A stretch of 53,727 bases of DNA from Desulfobulbaceae bacterium (GCA_003508005.1 DNUE01000063.1:61752-115478); one strand, 5' to 3'; counted from the first letter of the stretch, positions 42,881-50,583 are shown. Numbers and translations are program-made. The notes: generated by a model not told the origin, from the letters alone.

Positions 42881-44695
42881 TCAATTTCCCATTGCATGGT
42901 ATATGTTCCTGGCCCAGCCTCTCAAACCGCGTTCGCCGAGCGTATTCTGGCCGGCAAGCCACTGCCGGACCGGGATCGTAAACCCTGTCTTGGCCCGGTC
43001 CATTATCACACCTAGCAGTGGAGTGGATGGCGCCAGTGCCATGGCCTGCTTGCCGGGCATTCCAAATTTTCCGGCCAGCGTCGCCGTTTCGCGCAAAAGC
43101 TTCAAGTCCACCAGCGGCACCCGTATTTCCAGGGAGTGTGCCATGCTGGCCCAGTCGGCATCGCGCAGCAACTGGTTGCGCATGTACCAGGTGCTTTCGA
43201 GGGCGGAAACTGCTTGATAGTCGCCGTTGATGCCTTCGGTGGTTTGCCGCAGGCATTCTTCGGTCCCCAGTTTGTGCAACCCCTCCATCGCCAGGTCAGC
43301 GTCCATCATCCCGGGCAGTTCCCAAGGCATATGCAGGGTACGGCGAAGAAGGTAGGCCCCCCCGTGCGTGCCGCCGTACTCGAGAAGGCTCGCGTATTTA
43401 GGCGAGGTGAGGCGCGAGAGAAAGGGCGCGGCCAGGCTCCGGGCCGTCCGGCCGAGCTGGGGCAGGCCGCTTGCCCACCCCAAAGCGCGAACGCTCCTGG
43501 GGATCTGGCTGAAACTCGGATAGCCGCCGAACAGTTCATCGCCGCCCAGGCCGGACAGGGCGACCTTCAGGCCCGCCCGGCGCGCGGCCAGGCTGACGAA
43601 CCAGGTGTTGACGCCGTCGATGGTGGGCTGGTCCATGGCCTGGATGAGGGCGTCATAGTGTGTGCGGAATTCATCTTTGGTGACCCAGACCGTCTGGTGT
43701 TTGGCACGGTAATGACGGGCGACCGTCTCGGCCAAAGGGACCTCGTCGTCGGGTGTGCCCCGGAATTCCTCGAAGCCCAGGGTCACGGTGCGCAGGTCCG
43801 CGCCGAGTTCGGAGGCCAGGGCGGCCAAGGTGGTCGAATCCAGGCCGGAGGAAAGGAAAATTCCCACCGGGACATCGGCAATCAGGTGCGCCCGCACGGT
43901 ATCGAGCAAGGCCTCCCGAAGGGTTTGCCGGGCATCTTCCGGGCGACACCGGAGGACGGCATGTGAGGCGCGGGCCAGTTCATCCCTGATGCTGAAGAAT
44001 TCTGTTGTTTGCCGCTTGCCCTGGCCTTTGATGCAGAGGGTGGTGCCGGGCTCGAAGGCCAGGATATTTTTATAGAGGGAGTACGGTTCCGGGACATGGC
44101 CCCAGAGGAAGAAACCAGCATGGCCGGCGGGTTCGACTTCCGGCACGATGCCTCCCCCGGCGAGCAGGGCCTTGACCTGGGAGGCCAGGCGAAGGGTCTT
44201 GCCGTCGTCGTGAATGTAGAGGGGCTTGATGCCAAAGGGGTCGCGTGCGAGGAACAGGGAGGGGGAATTTTGGGCGGTTCCCATTGATGAACCGGGAGTG
44301 TAGATGGCGAAGGCGTACATGCCGCGCAGGTCGTTGACCATGGCCGGACCTTTGGCGGCGTAGAGGTGGAGGAGGACCTCGGTGTCGCTGTGGGAGCGGA
44401 AGCGAAAGCCCTGGTTTTCAAGGTCGCTGCGCAGTTCGCGGTAGTTGTAGATCTCGCCGTTGAAGACGATGATGTTGCCGGTTTCCGGGTCGGTCATGGG
44501 CTGGGCGCCAGCCTCGGACAGGTCGATGATGCTCAAACGGCGGTGGGCCATGCCTATTCGCCGGTCTTCGGAGAGCCAAAGACCGCTGCCGTCCGGCCCG
44601 CGGGATTTCATCTGCTCACGCATGCGCAGCAGCTCGTCCCGGTCCACAGGCGGGGCGTCCGGATGATAGGCAAATATGGCCGCTATGCCGCACAT
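42881..44695 (-). CDS. asnB: Asparagine synthase-like amidotransferase (second); first gene of the operon
   Basis: Glutamine amidotransferase of 604 residues: Cys2 in MCGIAAIFAYH, YNGEIYNYRELR, FLSSGLDSTTLAAL and LSGLGGDELFGGYPSF. It is diverged from the copy at 33023. Cys2 fixes the start at ATG 44695. Only eight bases separate this ATG from repeat copy 13. There is no ribosome-binding site between them, so the GGAAAG-ATG mini-frame in the repeat (Met-Ile-Leu-Trp-Thr-Ser-Pro-stop, ending four bases before the ATG) is the only visible initiation signal. This gene heads the 22-gene polysaccharide operon. Confidence 0.92.
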   Translation of the reverse strand: MCGIAAIFAYHPDAPPVDRDELLRMREQMKSRGPDGSGLWLSEDRRIGMAHRRLSIIDLSEAGAQPMTDPETGNIIVFNGEIYNYRELRSDLENQGFRFRSHSDTEVLLHLYAAKGPAMVNDLRGMYAFAIYTPGSSMGTAQNSPSLFLARDPFGIKPLYIHDDGKTLRLASQVKALLAGGGIVPEVEPAGHAGFFLWGHVPEPYSLYKNILAFEPGTTLCIKGQGKRQTTEFFSIRDELARASHAVLRCRPEDARQTLREALLDTVRAHLIADVPVGIFLSSGLDSTTLAALASELGADLRTVTLGFEEFRGTPDDEVPLAETVARHYRAKHQTVWVTKDEFRTHYDALIQAMDQPTIDGVNTWFVSLAARRAGLKVALSGLGGDELFGGYPSFSQIPRSVRALGWASGLPQLGRTARSLAAPFLSRLTSPKYASLLEYGGTHGGAYLLRRTLHMPWELPGMMDADLAMEGLHKLGTEECLRQTTEGINGDYQAVSALESTWYMRNQLLRDADWASMAHSLEIRVPLVDLKLLRETATLAGKFGMPGKQAMALAPSTPLLGVIMDRAKTGFTIPVRQWLAGQNTLGERGLRGWARNIYHAMGN

Positions 44696-44703
44696 GTCGT
44701 TAT

Positions 44704-44727
44704 GGGGACGTCCATAAAATCATAAAT
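44704..44727 (+). repeat. 24-bp repeat, copy 13 (right border of the polysaccharide operon)
   Basis: Exact consensus, opposite in orientation to copies 3-12. GGAAAG lies six bases before the ATG on the minus strand, followed by the flank CCGGGGCCGG...AGGCTTTGCC shared with copies 15 and 16. Confidence 0.95.
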
Positions 44728-44806
44728 AACTTTCCGGGGCCGGTCTGAATCAGGCTTTGCCGGGAACTGACGATTGACGGTTGGCAGCCCATCAGATTGC
44801 AGTTTT

Positions 44807-44890
44807 TCAATGCGCACCTGCGGTGAGTAAACGTGCAAAATAAGGGATGTCTTTATTAACCCTTCCTCCAGTCTAACTTTTTGCTCACTG
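44807..44890 (-). pseudogene. 3' remnant of a UDP-glucuronate decarboxylase-like gene
   Basis: The frame QKVRLEEGLIKTSLIL matches the C-terminal PKIQLEEGLKRTIPYF of the intact gene at 51687-52649. The DNA GCACCTGCGGTGAG...CAAAATAAGGGAT matches 51694-51727 base for base with few changes. Only the last 25-30 codons remain. It has the same distance to repeat copy 13 as the intact gene's 3' end has to copy 19, so the boundary and its neighbour were duplicated together. Confidence 0.7.
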
Positions 44891-44931
44891 AGCCAAAGGC
44901 CAGAGGTCAGCTTCAAAGTGAATGATTCAGT

Positions 44932-45252
44932 TTAGCTGGTTTGCACAGCAGATTCACGAATTGGCCGGGCCTTTTCAATTTTGGCTTTTCTCTTGGGCGA
45001 GTGTAATGCTGCCCAGATGTCATTTCGCCTTTGCAGGTTGAGCCAGAAATCGGGTGTATTTTCAAAAACCTTTGCCAACATCAATGCTGTATCAACAGTC
45101 ACGGCCCGTTTCCCGGTACAGAGTTCATTAACCGTCCTCCTGCTCACGCCCATTGCTTCCGCAAGCTGGCCCTGGGTTATCTGCAAAGGGCCAAGATACT
45201 CTTCCGTTATCATTTCCCCGACACTCACAGGTTGACGTTTTGTAATGATCAT
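44932..45252 (-). CDS. higA: HigA-type antitoxin
   Basis: Xre-family antitoxin of 106 residues: ITEEYLGPLQITQGQLAEAMGVSRRTVNELCTGKRAVTVDTALMLAKVF followed by FWLNLQRRNDIW, the HigA hallmark. It normally neutralises HigB, whose gene should lie directly upstream. Here only a short HigB-like tail remains before repeat copy 14, so the antitoxin appears to be an orphan. ATG 45252. Confidence 0.88.
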   Translation of the reverse strand: MIITKRQPVSVGEMITEEYLGPLQITQGQLAEAMGVSRRTVNELCTGKRAVTVDTALMLAKVFENTPDFWLNLQRRNDIWAALHSPKRKAKIEKARPIRESAVQTS

Positions 45253-45264
45253 TCAGCCACCTCA

Positions 45265-45324
45265 TTACCGGTAAGCATGGTTATCAAGATACATTTCATC
45301 AGCCTCGCCATTTGACCCGTGGCC
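45265..45324 (-). pseudogene. Possible HigB toxin remnant (C-terminal 19 codons)
   Basis: Directly upstream of higA the frame GHGSNGEADEMYLDNHAYR ends in TAA, loosely like the HigB end (GxAxxVxLxDYH). An in-frame stop and then repeat copy 14 follow upstream, so no intact toxin is possible. The 10-bp tandem GGCCTTATGT/GGCCTTATGG at 45321-45340 marks the junction. The match is short and uncertain. Confidence 0.4.
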
Positions 45325-45338
45325 TTATGTGGCCTTAT

Positions 45339-45362
45339 GGGGGCGTCCATAAAATCATAAAA
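45339..45362 (+). repeat. 24-bp repeat, copy 14 (GGGG end left)
   Basis: GGGGGCGTCC variant, the same substitution as copy 9. The flank AATTCTTTCTGCAGCCG is shared with copies 17 and 19. Confidence 0.92.
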
Positions 45363-45389
45363 TTCTTTCTGCAGCCGACTCGGTCGCTG

Positions 45390-45713
45390 TTAATGGCATG
45401 GGGTTGTATACACTTTAATATCAACCCTCAGCCTTTGCCTCAGAACATTAAATATGGCATTCAGGTTTTCCATTGTAGGGTTGCCTTTTGCAGACAACAT
45501 CCGATGCAGACTTTTGCTCGGCCTTGATGTTTCGTCAGCCAGCTTTTCAAATCCGACTGTAGCATTTACCAGGTCCCGCAAAATCAACCTTGCCGTTTCC
45601 GGCTCACCATTCAAGAAAAGAGAAGCTGCTTCATCAAGCAATGCTGCCGCAAACTCAGGATCACTCTGGACACGTTGAATTACGGTCTCTTTAAAATCTC
45701 TTGTCAATACCAT
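45390..45713 (-). CDS. Helix-turn-helix antitoxin (HigA2/Xre-like)
   Basis: The 107-residue protein VLTRDFKETVIQRVQSDPEFAAALLDEA...LNGEPETARLILRDLVNATVGFEKLADETSRPSKSLHRMLSAKGNPTMENL is of the type usually coded after a RelE-like killer protein. It follows the toxin gene by 5 bp and probably represses the operon through the palindrome at 46063. The right-hand boundary of its cassette is not marked by a repeat. Confidence 0.85.
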   Translation of the reverse strand: MVLTRDFKETVIQRVQSDPEFAAALLDEAASLFLNGEPETARLILRDLVNATVGFEKLADETSRPSKSLHRMLSAKGNPTMENLNAIFNVLRQRLRVDIKVYTTPCH

Positions 45714-45718
45714 AATCT

Positions 45719-46054
45719 TTACCTCTCGCGTTTACCGAGCTTCTTTTTTCGGTCTTTATACTCGAGGAAAAACTTTTGAGCGGCTTTTATATCTGTTTTT
45801 TGGGTTTTCTTGGTTCCGCCGCCAAACAGTATGATTAATTTTTGGCCTTCCATGGCTAAATAAATGCGATAGCCTGGCCCCCAATCAATTCTATACTCAC
45901 CGATGCCCCCAAACCATTTGATATTCGAAGTGTTACCTAACTCTAATCGAAATTTAGCAACTGATAATTTCGCAGCTGCCACCGGATCCAAACCACTGAA
46001 CCATTTCTGATAGGGGCTTGAGCCATCCTCTCTAATGTATTCCTGGACATTCAT
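45719..46054 (-). CDS. RelE/HigB-type addiction-module killer protein
   Basis: Toxin of 111 residues: SPYQKWFSGLDPVAAAKLSVAKFRLELGNTSNIKWFGGIGEYRIDWGPGYRIYLAMEGQKLIILFGGGTKKTQ, the usual killer-protein core. ATG 46054 is chosen; an upstream non-ATG extension to 46081 would run through the putative operator. It is first in a two-gene module with the antitoxin downstream. Confidence 0.85.
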   Translation of the reverse strand: MNVQEYIREDGSSPYQKWFSGLDPVAAAKLSVAKFRLELGNTSNIKWFGGIGEYRIDWGPGYRIYLAMEGQKLIILFGGGTKKTQKTDIKAAQKFFLEYKDRKKKLGKRER

Positions 46055-46062
46055 TACAGATA

Positions 46063-46078
46063 GTAACCTATACGTTAC
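46063..46078. promoter_or_regulatory. Palindromic operator of the killer/antitoxin module
   Basis: GTAAC and GTTAC form an inverted repeat around CTATAC (46063-46078), nine bases upstream of the toxin start. The position suits autoregulation. Confidence 0.45.
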
Positions 46079-46279
46079 CAATGGTCAAGTTTCATCAAAT
46101 TACCACATGACCGTGAGCGAATACCGGGCAAGGGGTATCCGGCTACTCTTGGGTGACGGCATGGATAAACGAAATTCTCCTTTTAGTTAAACGTAAAACG
46201 CTAAACGAAGAATTTTATGTAATTCCAGCAAGTTCATTCACTTTTTACATATTACTATTTCAGTTTTACTTTTCACGTA

Positions 46280-46570
46280 TTAATGATTCATAAGGATTTC
46301 AAGTAATCCCTTCGGATCGTTGTCCGCAGCATTGAGCAATACCAAGGCCGGCCCGTGCGGCTTGCGGTCGCCGCGCTCCCAATGGCGCAGGGTTGCCACG
46401 CTGATGCCAAAGGCCGCGGCAAATTGTTCCTGGCTGAGCCCGGTCTTCCCTCGCACTTCCTTTACGTCAACCTGACGAGGGCGATAAACCAGCACCCCGG
46501 TCTTTTTGCCTCGGCTGTGCGCAATTGCCTCCTCCATGCCCCGTTTGATGCTTTCGTACAACTCTCCCAT
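46280..46570 (-). CDS. Xre antitoxin (NadS/HigA-like)
   Basis: Antitoxin of 96 residues: VLVYRPRQVDVKEVRGKTGLSQEQFAAAFGISVATLRHWERGDRKPHGPALVLL, a typical short helix-turn-helix regulator paired with a RelE-like toxin. It lies 11 bp after the toxin gene. The 209-bp gap to the next module holds no gene; GAAGAATTTTATG at 46198 only partly resembles the repeat and may be chance. Confidence 0.87.
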   Translation of the reverse strand: MGELYESIKRGMEEAIAHSRGKKTGVLVYRPRQVDVKEVRGKTGLSQEQFAAAFGISVATLRHWERGDRKPHGPALVLLNAADNDPKGLLEILMNH

Positions 46571-46581
46571 TTGTTACTCTC

Positions 46582-46926
46582 CTAAAGCCCATTTGCTTTC
46601 CGCAACAGATCGGCCAATTTGCTCAGTTCACGTCGTTCGCCCGAGGACAGGTCCGTCTTTTCGTTTTTGGCATAAACCGTCAACAGATAAAGCGGCATAC
46701 GTTCATTGTGAAAATAGTATATCACCCGCGCGCCGCCTCTCTTGCCTTTACCACCCATTCCCCAGCGCAGTTTTCGCAATCCGCCGGTCTCCCGGATCAT
46801 TCTACCCGCCTCCGGATGACAAGCCAGGTAGTATACCAGCTCTTCACGCTCCGCCTCGGAAAACAGATCGCTTGCCCTATGCTGGAATTCTCCAGTTTCT
46901 GCGACTGTAATCGGGATTCCCTGCAT
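46582..46926 (-). CDS. RelE-family toxin (HigB2-like)
   Basis: Toxin of 114 residues: FSEAEREELVYYLACHPEAGRMIRETGGLRKLRWGMGGKGKRGGARVIYYFHNERMPLYLLTVYAKNEKTDLSSGERRELSKL. This is the classical RelE/HigB2 (phage-derived Gp49-like) pattern with the basic KGKRGGARVIYY segment that contacts mRNA on the ribosome. It forms a complete TA pair with the gene at 46280. Confidence 0.88.
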   Translation of the reverse strand: MQGIPITVAETGEFQHRASDLFSEAEREELVYYLACHPEAGRMIRETGGLRKLRWGMGGKGKRGGARVIYYFHNERMPLYLLTVYAKNEKTDLSSGERRELSKLADLLRKANGL

Positions 46927-46932
46927 AAATAC

Positions 46933-46950
46933 TAATCCATTGGATTATAA
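46933..46950 (-). promoter_or_regulatory. -10 element and palindromic operator of the HigB2-like module
   Basis: TAATCC-ATT-GGATTA (46933-46947) is a perfect palindrome overlapping a perfect minus-strand TATAAT (46950-46945). It lies directly upstream of the toxin start. No good -35 is visible. Confidence 0.5.
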
Positions 46951-47015
46951 ATATCAAGTTCTGAATGCATTGTGAAAAGTGAAATGCAACATGCGGGACT
47001 TCCTCCCATTCACGT

Positions 47016-47840
47016 TCATATCACATCCGCAAAGGTTTTTTCCGTGGAGCGGAAGTAGAGCAGGCCGGTGACCAGGAGGACGCAGACCACACCCATGCCG
47101 ATGGCGAAGCCGGTCCAGTCCGGCTCGAACTGCGGGCCGAGGACGGCCCAGCGGAAACCGTCGATCACGCCGACCATGGGGTTGAGGTTGGACCACTGGC
47201 GCCAGGGCTCGGGCACCACGGTGGACATGAAGCCGACCGGGCTCAGATAGAGGCCCATGCTGACGATGAAGGGGACAATGTATTTCACGTCCCGGTAGCG
47301 GACGTTCAGGGCGCTGAGCCAGAAGCCGACGCTCAGCGCCGCGAGCAGGGCGCACACGGCGAAGAGCGGCAGCCAGAGCAGGTGAAGCCGGAACGGCACC
47401 TGGTAGCCGAGCATGAGGACGAAGAGCAGGCAGAGGGAGATCAGGAAATCGAGCGCCCCGCTCAGGGTGGCGCTGACCGGGATGATCAGGCGGGGGAAGT
47501 AGACCTTCTGCACCATGTTGGCGGCGCCGACCACGGAATTGCTGCTCTGAGACATGGCGTTGGCAAAGAACTGCCAGGGCAGGATCGCGGCGAAGGTCAT
47601 CACCGCATAGGGCGCGTCGCCGCTGGGGAATTTGCCGATATTGCCGAACACCACGGTGAAGACGATCATGGTCATCACCGGCTGGATGAGCGCCCAGGCG
47701 ACGCCGATCACCGTCTGCTTGTAGCGGACCAGGATATCGCGCCAGGCGAGGAAGAACAGCAGTTCGCGGTACTGCCAGAGTTCGCCGAACCCGACCCCGA
47801 TCAGGCCGCTGCGGCGGCGGATGATGCGTTCGTAGGCCAT
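47016..47840 (-). CDS. ABC-2 polysaccharide export permease without adjacent ATPase
   Basis: Membrane permease of 274 residues: FLAWRDILVRYKQTVIGVAWALIQPVMTMIVFTVVFG and LNPMVGVIDGFRWAVLG, closely parallel to the Wzm protein at 40855. No ATP-binding gene stands next to it, and galE lies upstream. Either it borrows the Wzt-like ATPase at 39566, or it is left over from another export locus. ATG 47840. Confidence 0.88.
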   Translation of the reverse strand: MAYERIIRRRSGLIGVGFGELWQYRELLFFLAWRDILVRYKQTVIGVAWALIQPVMTMIVFTVVFGNIGKFPSGDAPYAVMTFAAILPWQFFANAMSQSSNSVVGAANMVQKVYFPRLIIPVSATLSGALDFLISLCLLFVLMLGYQVPFRLHLLWLPLFAVCALLAALSVGFWLSALNVRYRDVKYIVPFIVSMGLYLSPVGFMSTVVPEPWRQWSNLNPMVGVIDGFRWAVLGPQFEPDWTGFAIGMGVVCVLLVTGLLYFRSTEKTFADVI

Positions 47841-47921
47841 GGTTATCGCAGTTTGTCAGCCTCCAACTGACAGCCGGATTTCCGGCTGGAGCTGACAGGG
47901 ATGCATTCATTCATAAAACCG

Positions 47922-48932
47922 TTATCCGATGTGATTGCTCCAATGTTTTTGATGCCATACCCAGGCTGTCCGAACTATGTTTTCCAGTTCCGCGTATTCG
48001 GGCCGCCAGCCGAGGTCGCCGACCATTTTCCCGGCATCGCCGATCAGGACCGGCGGGTCGCCGGGGCGGCGCTCGCCCATTTGCACCGGGACCTTTCGGC
48101 CCGTTACCCTCTCGGCCATCCCGATCACCTCCTTGACCGAAAAGCCCTGCCCGTTGCCCAGGTTGTACGCCCGGAACAGGGGGCCGGGCCCCTGGCATGC
48201 CGCGCCTTCCAGCTCCCTGAGCGCCAGGACATGGGCCTGGGCAAGGTCGGTGACGTGGATATAGTCGCGGATGCAGGTTCCGTCCGGGGTGGGGTAATCG
48301 TTGCCGAACACCGTGACCTGGGGCCGCCTGCCCGCGGCGGCGTCGAGGACCAGCGGGATCAGGTGTGTCTCCGGGTCGTGATCCTCGCCGGTCTCGGCCT
48401 CCGGGTCGGCCCCGGCGGCGTTGAAATAGCGGAGGGCGATGGCGCGCAGCCTGTGCGCCGCCCCGGCATCGGCCAGCATCCGCTCGACCATCAGCTTGGA
48501 CGCGCCGTAGGGGTTGATCGGCTGCTGCGGATGATCCTCGGGGATCGGCACCACTTCCGGCACGCCGTAGGTGGCGCAGGTGCTGGAGAAGATCATCCGG
48601 TCGATATTGTGGTCCCGCATGGCCTCGAGCAGGGTCAGGGTGCCGGCCACATTGTTGCGGTAGTATTTGAGCGGGTGCGCCACCGACTCGCCGACATAGG
48701 CGAAGGCCGCGAAATGCATCACCGCGGACGGCCGGTACGTGCCGATGACCGCATCCAGGCGCGCCCGGTCGGCGATGTCGCCGACCTCCAGCGGCCCCCA
48801 CTTGACCGCCCACTCGTGCCCGTAGACCAGGTTGTCGTAGGCGATCGGGGTATAACCGGCCAGGGCCAGGGCCTTGCAGGCATGGCTGCCGATGTACCCC
48901 GCCCCGCCGGTAACCAACACCTTATTCTTCAT
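47922..48932 (-). CDS. galE: UDP-glucose 4-epimerase
   Basis: Interconverts UDP-glucose and UDP-galactose using bound NAD, supplying UDP-galactose for glycan synthesis. The 336-residue protein has VLVTGGAGYIGSHAC (dinucleotide fold), FAAFAYVGES, SSTCATYG, YGASK (catalytic YxxxK) and LRYFNAAGADP. Start ATG 48932 directly abuts the GGGG end of repeat copy 15 with no spacer. The repeat mini-frame Met-Ile-Leu-Trp-Thr-Ser-Pro ends in a TGA that overlaps this ATG (ATGA), and the second ATG in the repeat is in frame (Met-Asp-Val-Pro-GalE). Both suggest the repeat drives its translation. Confidence 0.95.
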   Translation of the reverse strand: MKNKVLVTGGAGYIGSHACKALALAGYTPIAYDNLVYGHEWAVKWGPLEVGDIADRARLDAVIGTYRPSAVMHFAAFAYVGESVAHPLKYYRNNVAGTLTLLEAMRDHNIDRMIFSSTCATYGVPEVVPIPEDHPQQPINPYGASKLMVERMLADAGAAHRLRAIALRYFNAAGADPEAETGEDHDPETHLIPLVLDAAAGRRPQVTVFGNDYPTPDGTCIRDYIHVTDLAQAHVLALRELEGAACQGPGPLFRAYNLGNGQGFSVKEVIGMAERVTGRKVPVQMGERRPGDPPVLIGDAGKMVGDLGWRPEYAELENIVRTAWVWHQKHWSNHIG

Positions 48933-48956
48933 GGGGACGTCCATAAAATCATAAAT
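48933..48956 (+). repeat. 24-bp repeat, copy 15 (zero gap to the galE start)
   Basis: Exact consensus with GGAAAG six bases before its ATG on the minus strand. The flank contains the stem CCGGC-TTT-GCCGG (about 48972-48984). Confidence 0.95.
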
Positions 48957-49162
48957 AACTTTCCGGGGCCGGGCTGAATCCGGCTTTGCCGGTGGTTGAC
49001 GGCTGAGGGCTGGCGGTAATCAGTCATCATTTATCACTTTTCAGTTGCCAGGTGGAAGTGAACAATAGGCATAACAGAGCTTCTTCGTGACAAAGAAAGG
49101 TTGCGGGGTACATGTGCGTATACTTCGGAATTCATCTTTTCTGCAGCAGAGGTAGCTCTCGG

Positions 49163-49495
49163 CTAATGTCGTACCTGTTTCAAAGCGTTCCGCAGTTCAT
49201 CGAGCTGCATGTGGATTGCCTCCCAAATCAGGACCATGTCGACACCCAAGTACTCATGCGCCAAGACATTCCGCATTCCGGCAATCTGCGGCCATGGCAT
49301 GTGCGGCATCTGCTCAGTCAAGGCATCGACACCGTAATCTTTCAGCGCCTGGCCTATGATTTCAAGATTGCGAACAACCGCATCCTGTGTCTTGCGATCC
49401 GCCATAAATGCATCTTTTGTCATACCGTGAGTGTATTCCGCAATTTGTTCGATGCATTCCAATGCCGTGGCAAGGTAAACGGATCGGTCTTTCAT
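49163..49495 (-). CDS. hepT: HepT-type HEPN ribonuclease toxin (first pair)
   Basis: HEPN-domain protein of 110 residues with the R-x4-H-x-Y active-site motif at 75-82 (RNVLAHEY). HepT toxins are tRNA or mRNA nucleases that are silenced when the MntA partner adds AMP to the motif's tyrosine. It overlaps the mntA stop by four bases. The pair fills the cassette between copies 15 and 16. The gap 48957-49162 has only the repeat flank and unrecognised sequence. Confidence 0.87.
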   Translation of the reverse strand: MKDRSVYLATALECIEQIAEYTHGMTKDAFMADRKTQDAVVRNLEIIGQALKDYGVDALTEQMPHMPWPQIAGMRNVLAHEYLGVDMVLIWEAIHMQLDELRNALKQVRH

Positions 49496-49785
49496 AATCT
49501 CACGGCATCCTGCAGGATTCGTTGCGAAAGATGAGGGTTCAATCCCCGGGAACTGACGACATCGACCTTATGACCAAGCCGTTCCGACAGCGCATCGATG
49601 AGCGCGATTTGATCAAACAGCGACGCCCCCGGCTTAAAATCGACAAGGAAGTCAATATCGCTGCCCGGACGGTCTTCGCCTCGTGCTACGGAACCAAACA
49701 GACGAACATTTTCGGCATGATAGCGGCTGGCGATCTGGAGGAGAACCTCCCGATCCCGTCGCAAAATTTCGATCAACTGTGCCAT
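49492..49785 (-). CDS. mntA: MntA-type minimal nucleotidyltransferase antitoxin (first pair)
   Basis: Minimal nucleotidyltransferase of 97 residues, with GSVARGEDRPGSDID at 31-45 giving the GS-x10-DxD metal and nucleotide site. It AMPylates the HepT partner. ATG 49785 abuts repeat copy 16 with zero gap, and the ATG within the repeat is in frame (Met-Asp-Val-Pro before the native Met). No other ribosome-binding site is present. Confidence 0.87.
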   Translation of the reverse strand: MAQLIEILRRDREVLLQIASRYHAENVRLFGSVARGEDRPGSDIDFLVDFKPGASLFDQIALIDALSERLGHKVDVVSSRGLNPHLSQRILQDAVRL

Positions 49786-49809
49786 GGGGACGTCCATAAA
49801 ATCATAAAT
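49786..49809 (+). repeat. 24-bp repeat, copy 16 (zero gap to mntA)
   Basis: Exact consensus. GGAAAG lies upstream of its minus-strand ATG. The flank has the stem CCCGGC-TTT-GCCGGG. Confidence 0.95.
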
Positions 49810-49869
49810 AACTTTCCGGGGTCACGCTGGGCCCGGCTTTGCCGGGAGCTGCCAAATCCATCTGCACGA

Positions 49870-50277
49870 TTACCCTGGGGAAATGAGCTCCAGTTTCGGG
49901 AAATAGGTCTTGTAGCGACTTGCATCCCGGCTGAGGAGGACCATGCCTTCCACGGCCGCGTGGGCGCCGATGAAAAAATCCGGAAGGGGGACCTGTTTCC
50001 TGCCGCAGGCTCTCCGATATCGCAGAAAACACTTGCCTGCCAGGAAGGCCGCTTCATAGGGCAGATCCAGATAGGTGAAATAGTCCCTGGGCAGCACCGC
50101 CTCCATATCTTCAATCATGGTGAAGCCGACGGAAATTTCGGCGTAAATTATCGGATTAATGCACAATTCCCCCAACTCCGCATATTTCTCCAATTGCCCC
50201 GAAGACCAGGAAAACCATTGTTCGTCCTCGGTAAACACATCGAGCAGGACGTTGCTGTCAACCAGGATGCGACTCAT
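49870..50277 (-). CDS. PIN-domain toxin (VapC-like), intact
   Basis: Ribonuclease toxin of 135 residues with Asp7 (LVDSNVLLDV), Glu in IIYAEISVGF, Asp in LPDFFIGAHA and the terminal SRDASRYKTYFPKLELISP strand. All parts missing from the truncated PIN gene at 18644 are present here. It follows its AbrB antitoxin by 72 bp, an unusually large gap for a VapBC pair. Confidence 0.85.
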   Translation of the reverse strand: MSRILVDSNVLLDVFTEDEQWFSWSSGQLEKYAELGELCINPIIYAEISVGFTMIEDMEAVLPRDYFTYLDLPYEAAFLAGKCFLRYRRACGRKQVPLPDFFIGAHAAVEGMVLLSRDASRYKTYFPKLELISPG

Positions 50278-50349
50278 GCGCGACGCTTCATAGGGTGAGT
50301 TCGGCCTTGGTCTGGATTCACCGCCGAGGTGATCGGCACGGGTTTTCCT

Positions 50350-50583
50350 TCAATTTTCTCCCCTGGTCAGAGCCATGATCTCGTCGGTGGTCAACCGTAC
50401 CGTTGCCGAACCCCGGATCATGGCCGTAAGCCTTTTCCCGCGTGAGGTTTGCGGGCTGTCGGCCTTGACAATCTGCACCGTGTTCCCCTTCATCTGAAAA
50501 ACCACCTCCGTATGGGGCAGCAACCCGGCTTTTCTCCGAATTTCCTGCGGAATGGTAACCTGTCCCTTCGAAGTAATCTTCAC
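50350..50583 (-). CDS. AbrB-type antitoxin (second AbrB/PIN module)
   Basis: Swapped-hairpin DNA-binding protein of 77 residues: VKITSKGQVTIPQEIRRKAGLLPHTEVVFQM. The start is GTG 50583 with GGGGG six bases upstream; a TTG two codons before is less likely. It has its own promoter and a perfect palindrome upstream, so this cassette does not depend on the repeat for expression. Confidence 0.85.
   Translation of the reverse strand: MKITSKGQVTIPQEIRRKAGLLPHTEVVFQMKGNTVQIVKADSPQTSRGKRLTAMIRGSATVRLTTDEIMALTRGEN

Noticed and set aside
20404..44695. A Wzx/Wzy-dependent pathway
   Set aside because: No Wzx flippase is coded; the Wzm/Wzt pair with a C-terminal glycan-binding domain indicates ABC export. 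The single Wzy_C-like protein fits a ligase at least as well.
46198..46216. GAAGAATTTTATGTAATT as a degenerate 22nd repeat copy
   Set aside because: Only about 13 bases match, all A/T-rich, and the GGACGTCC half is absent.
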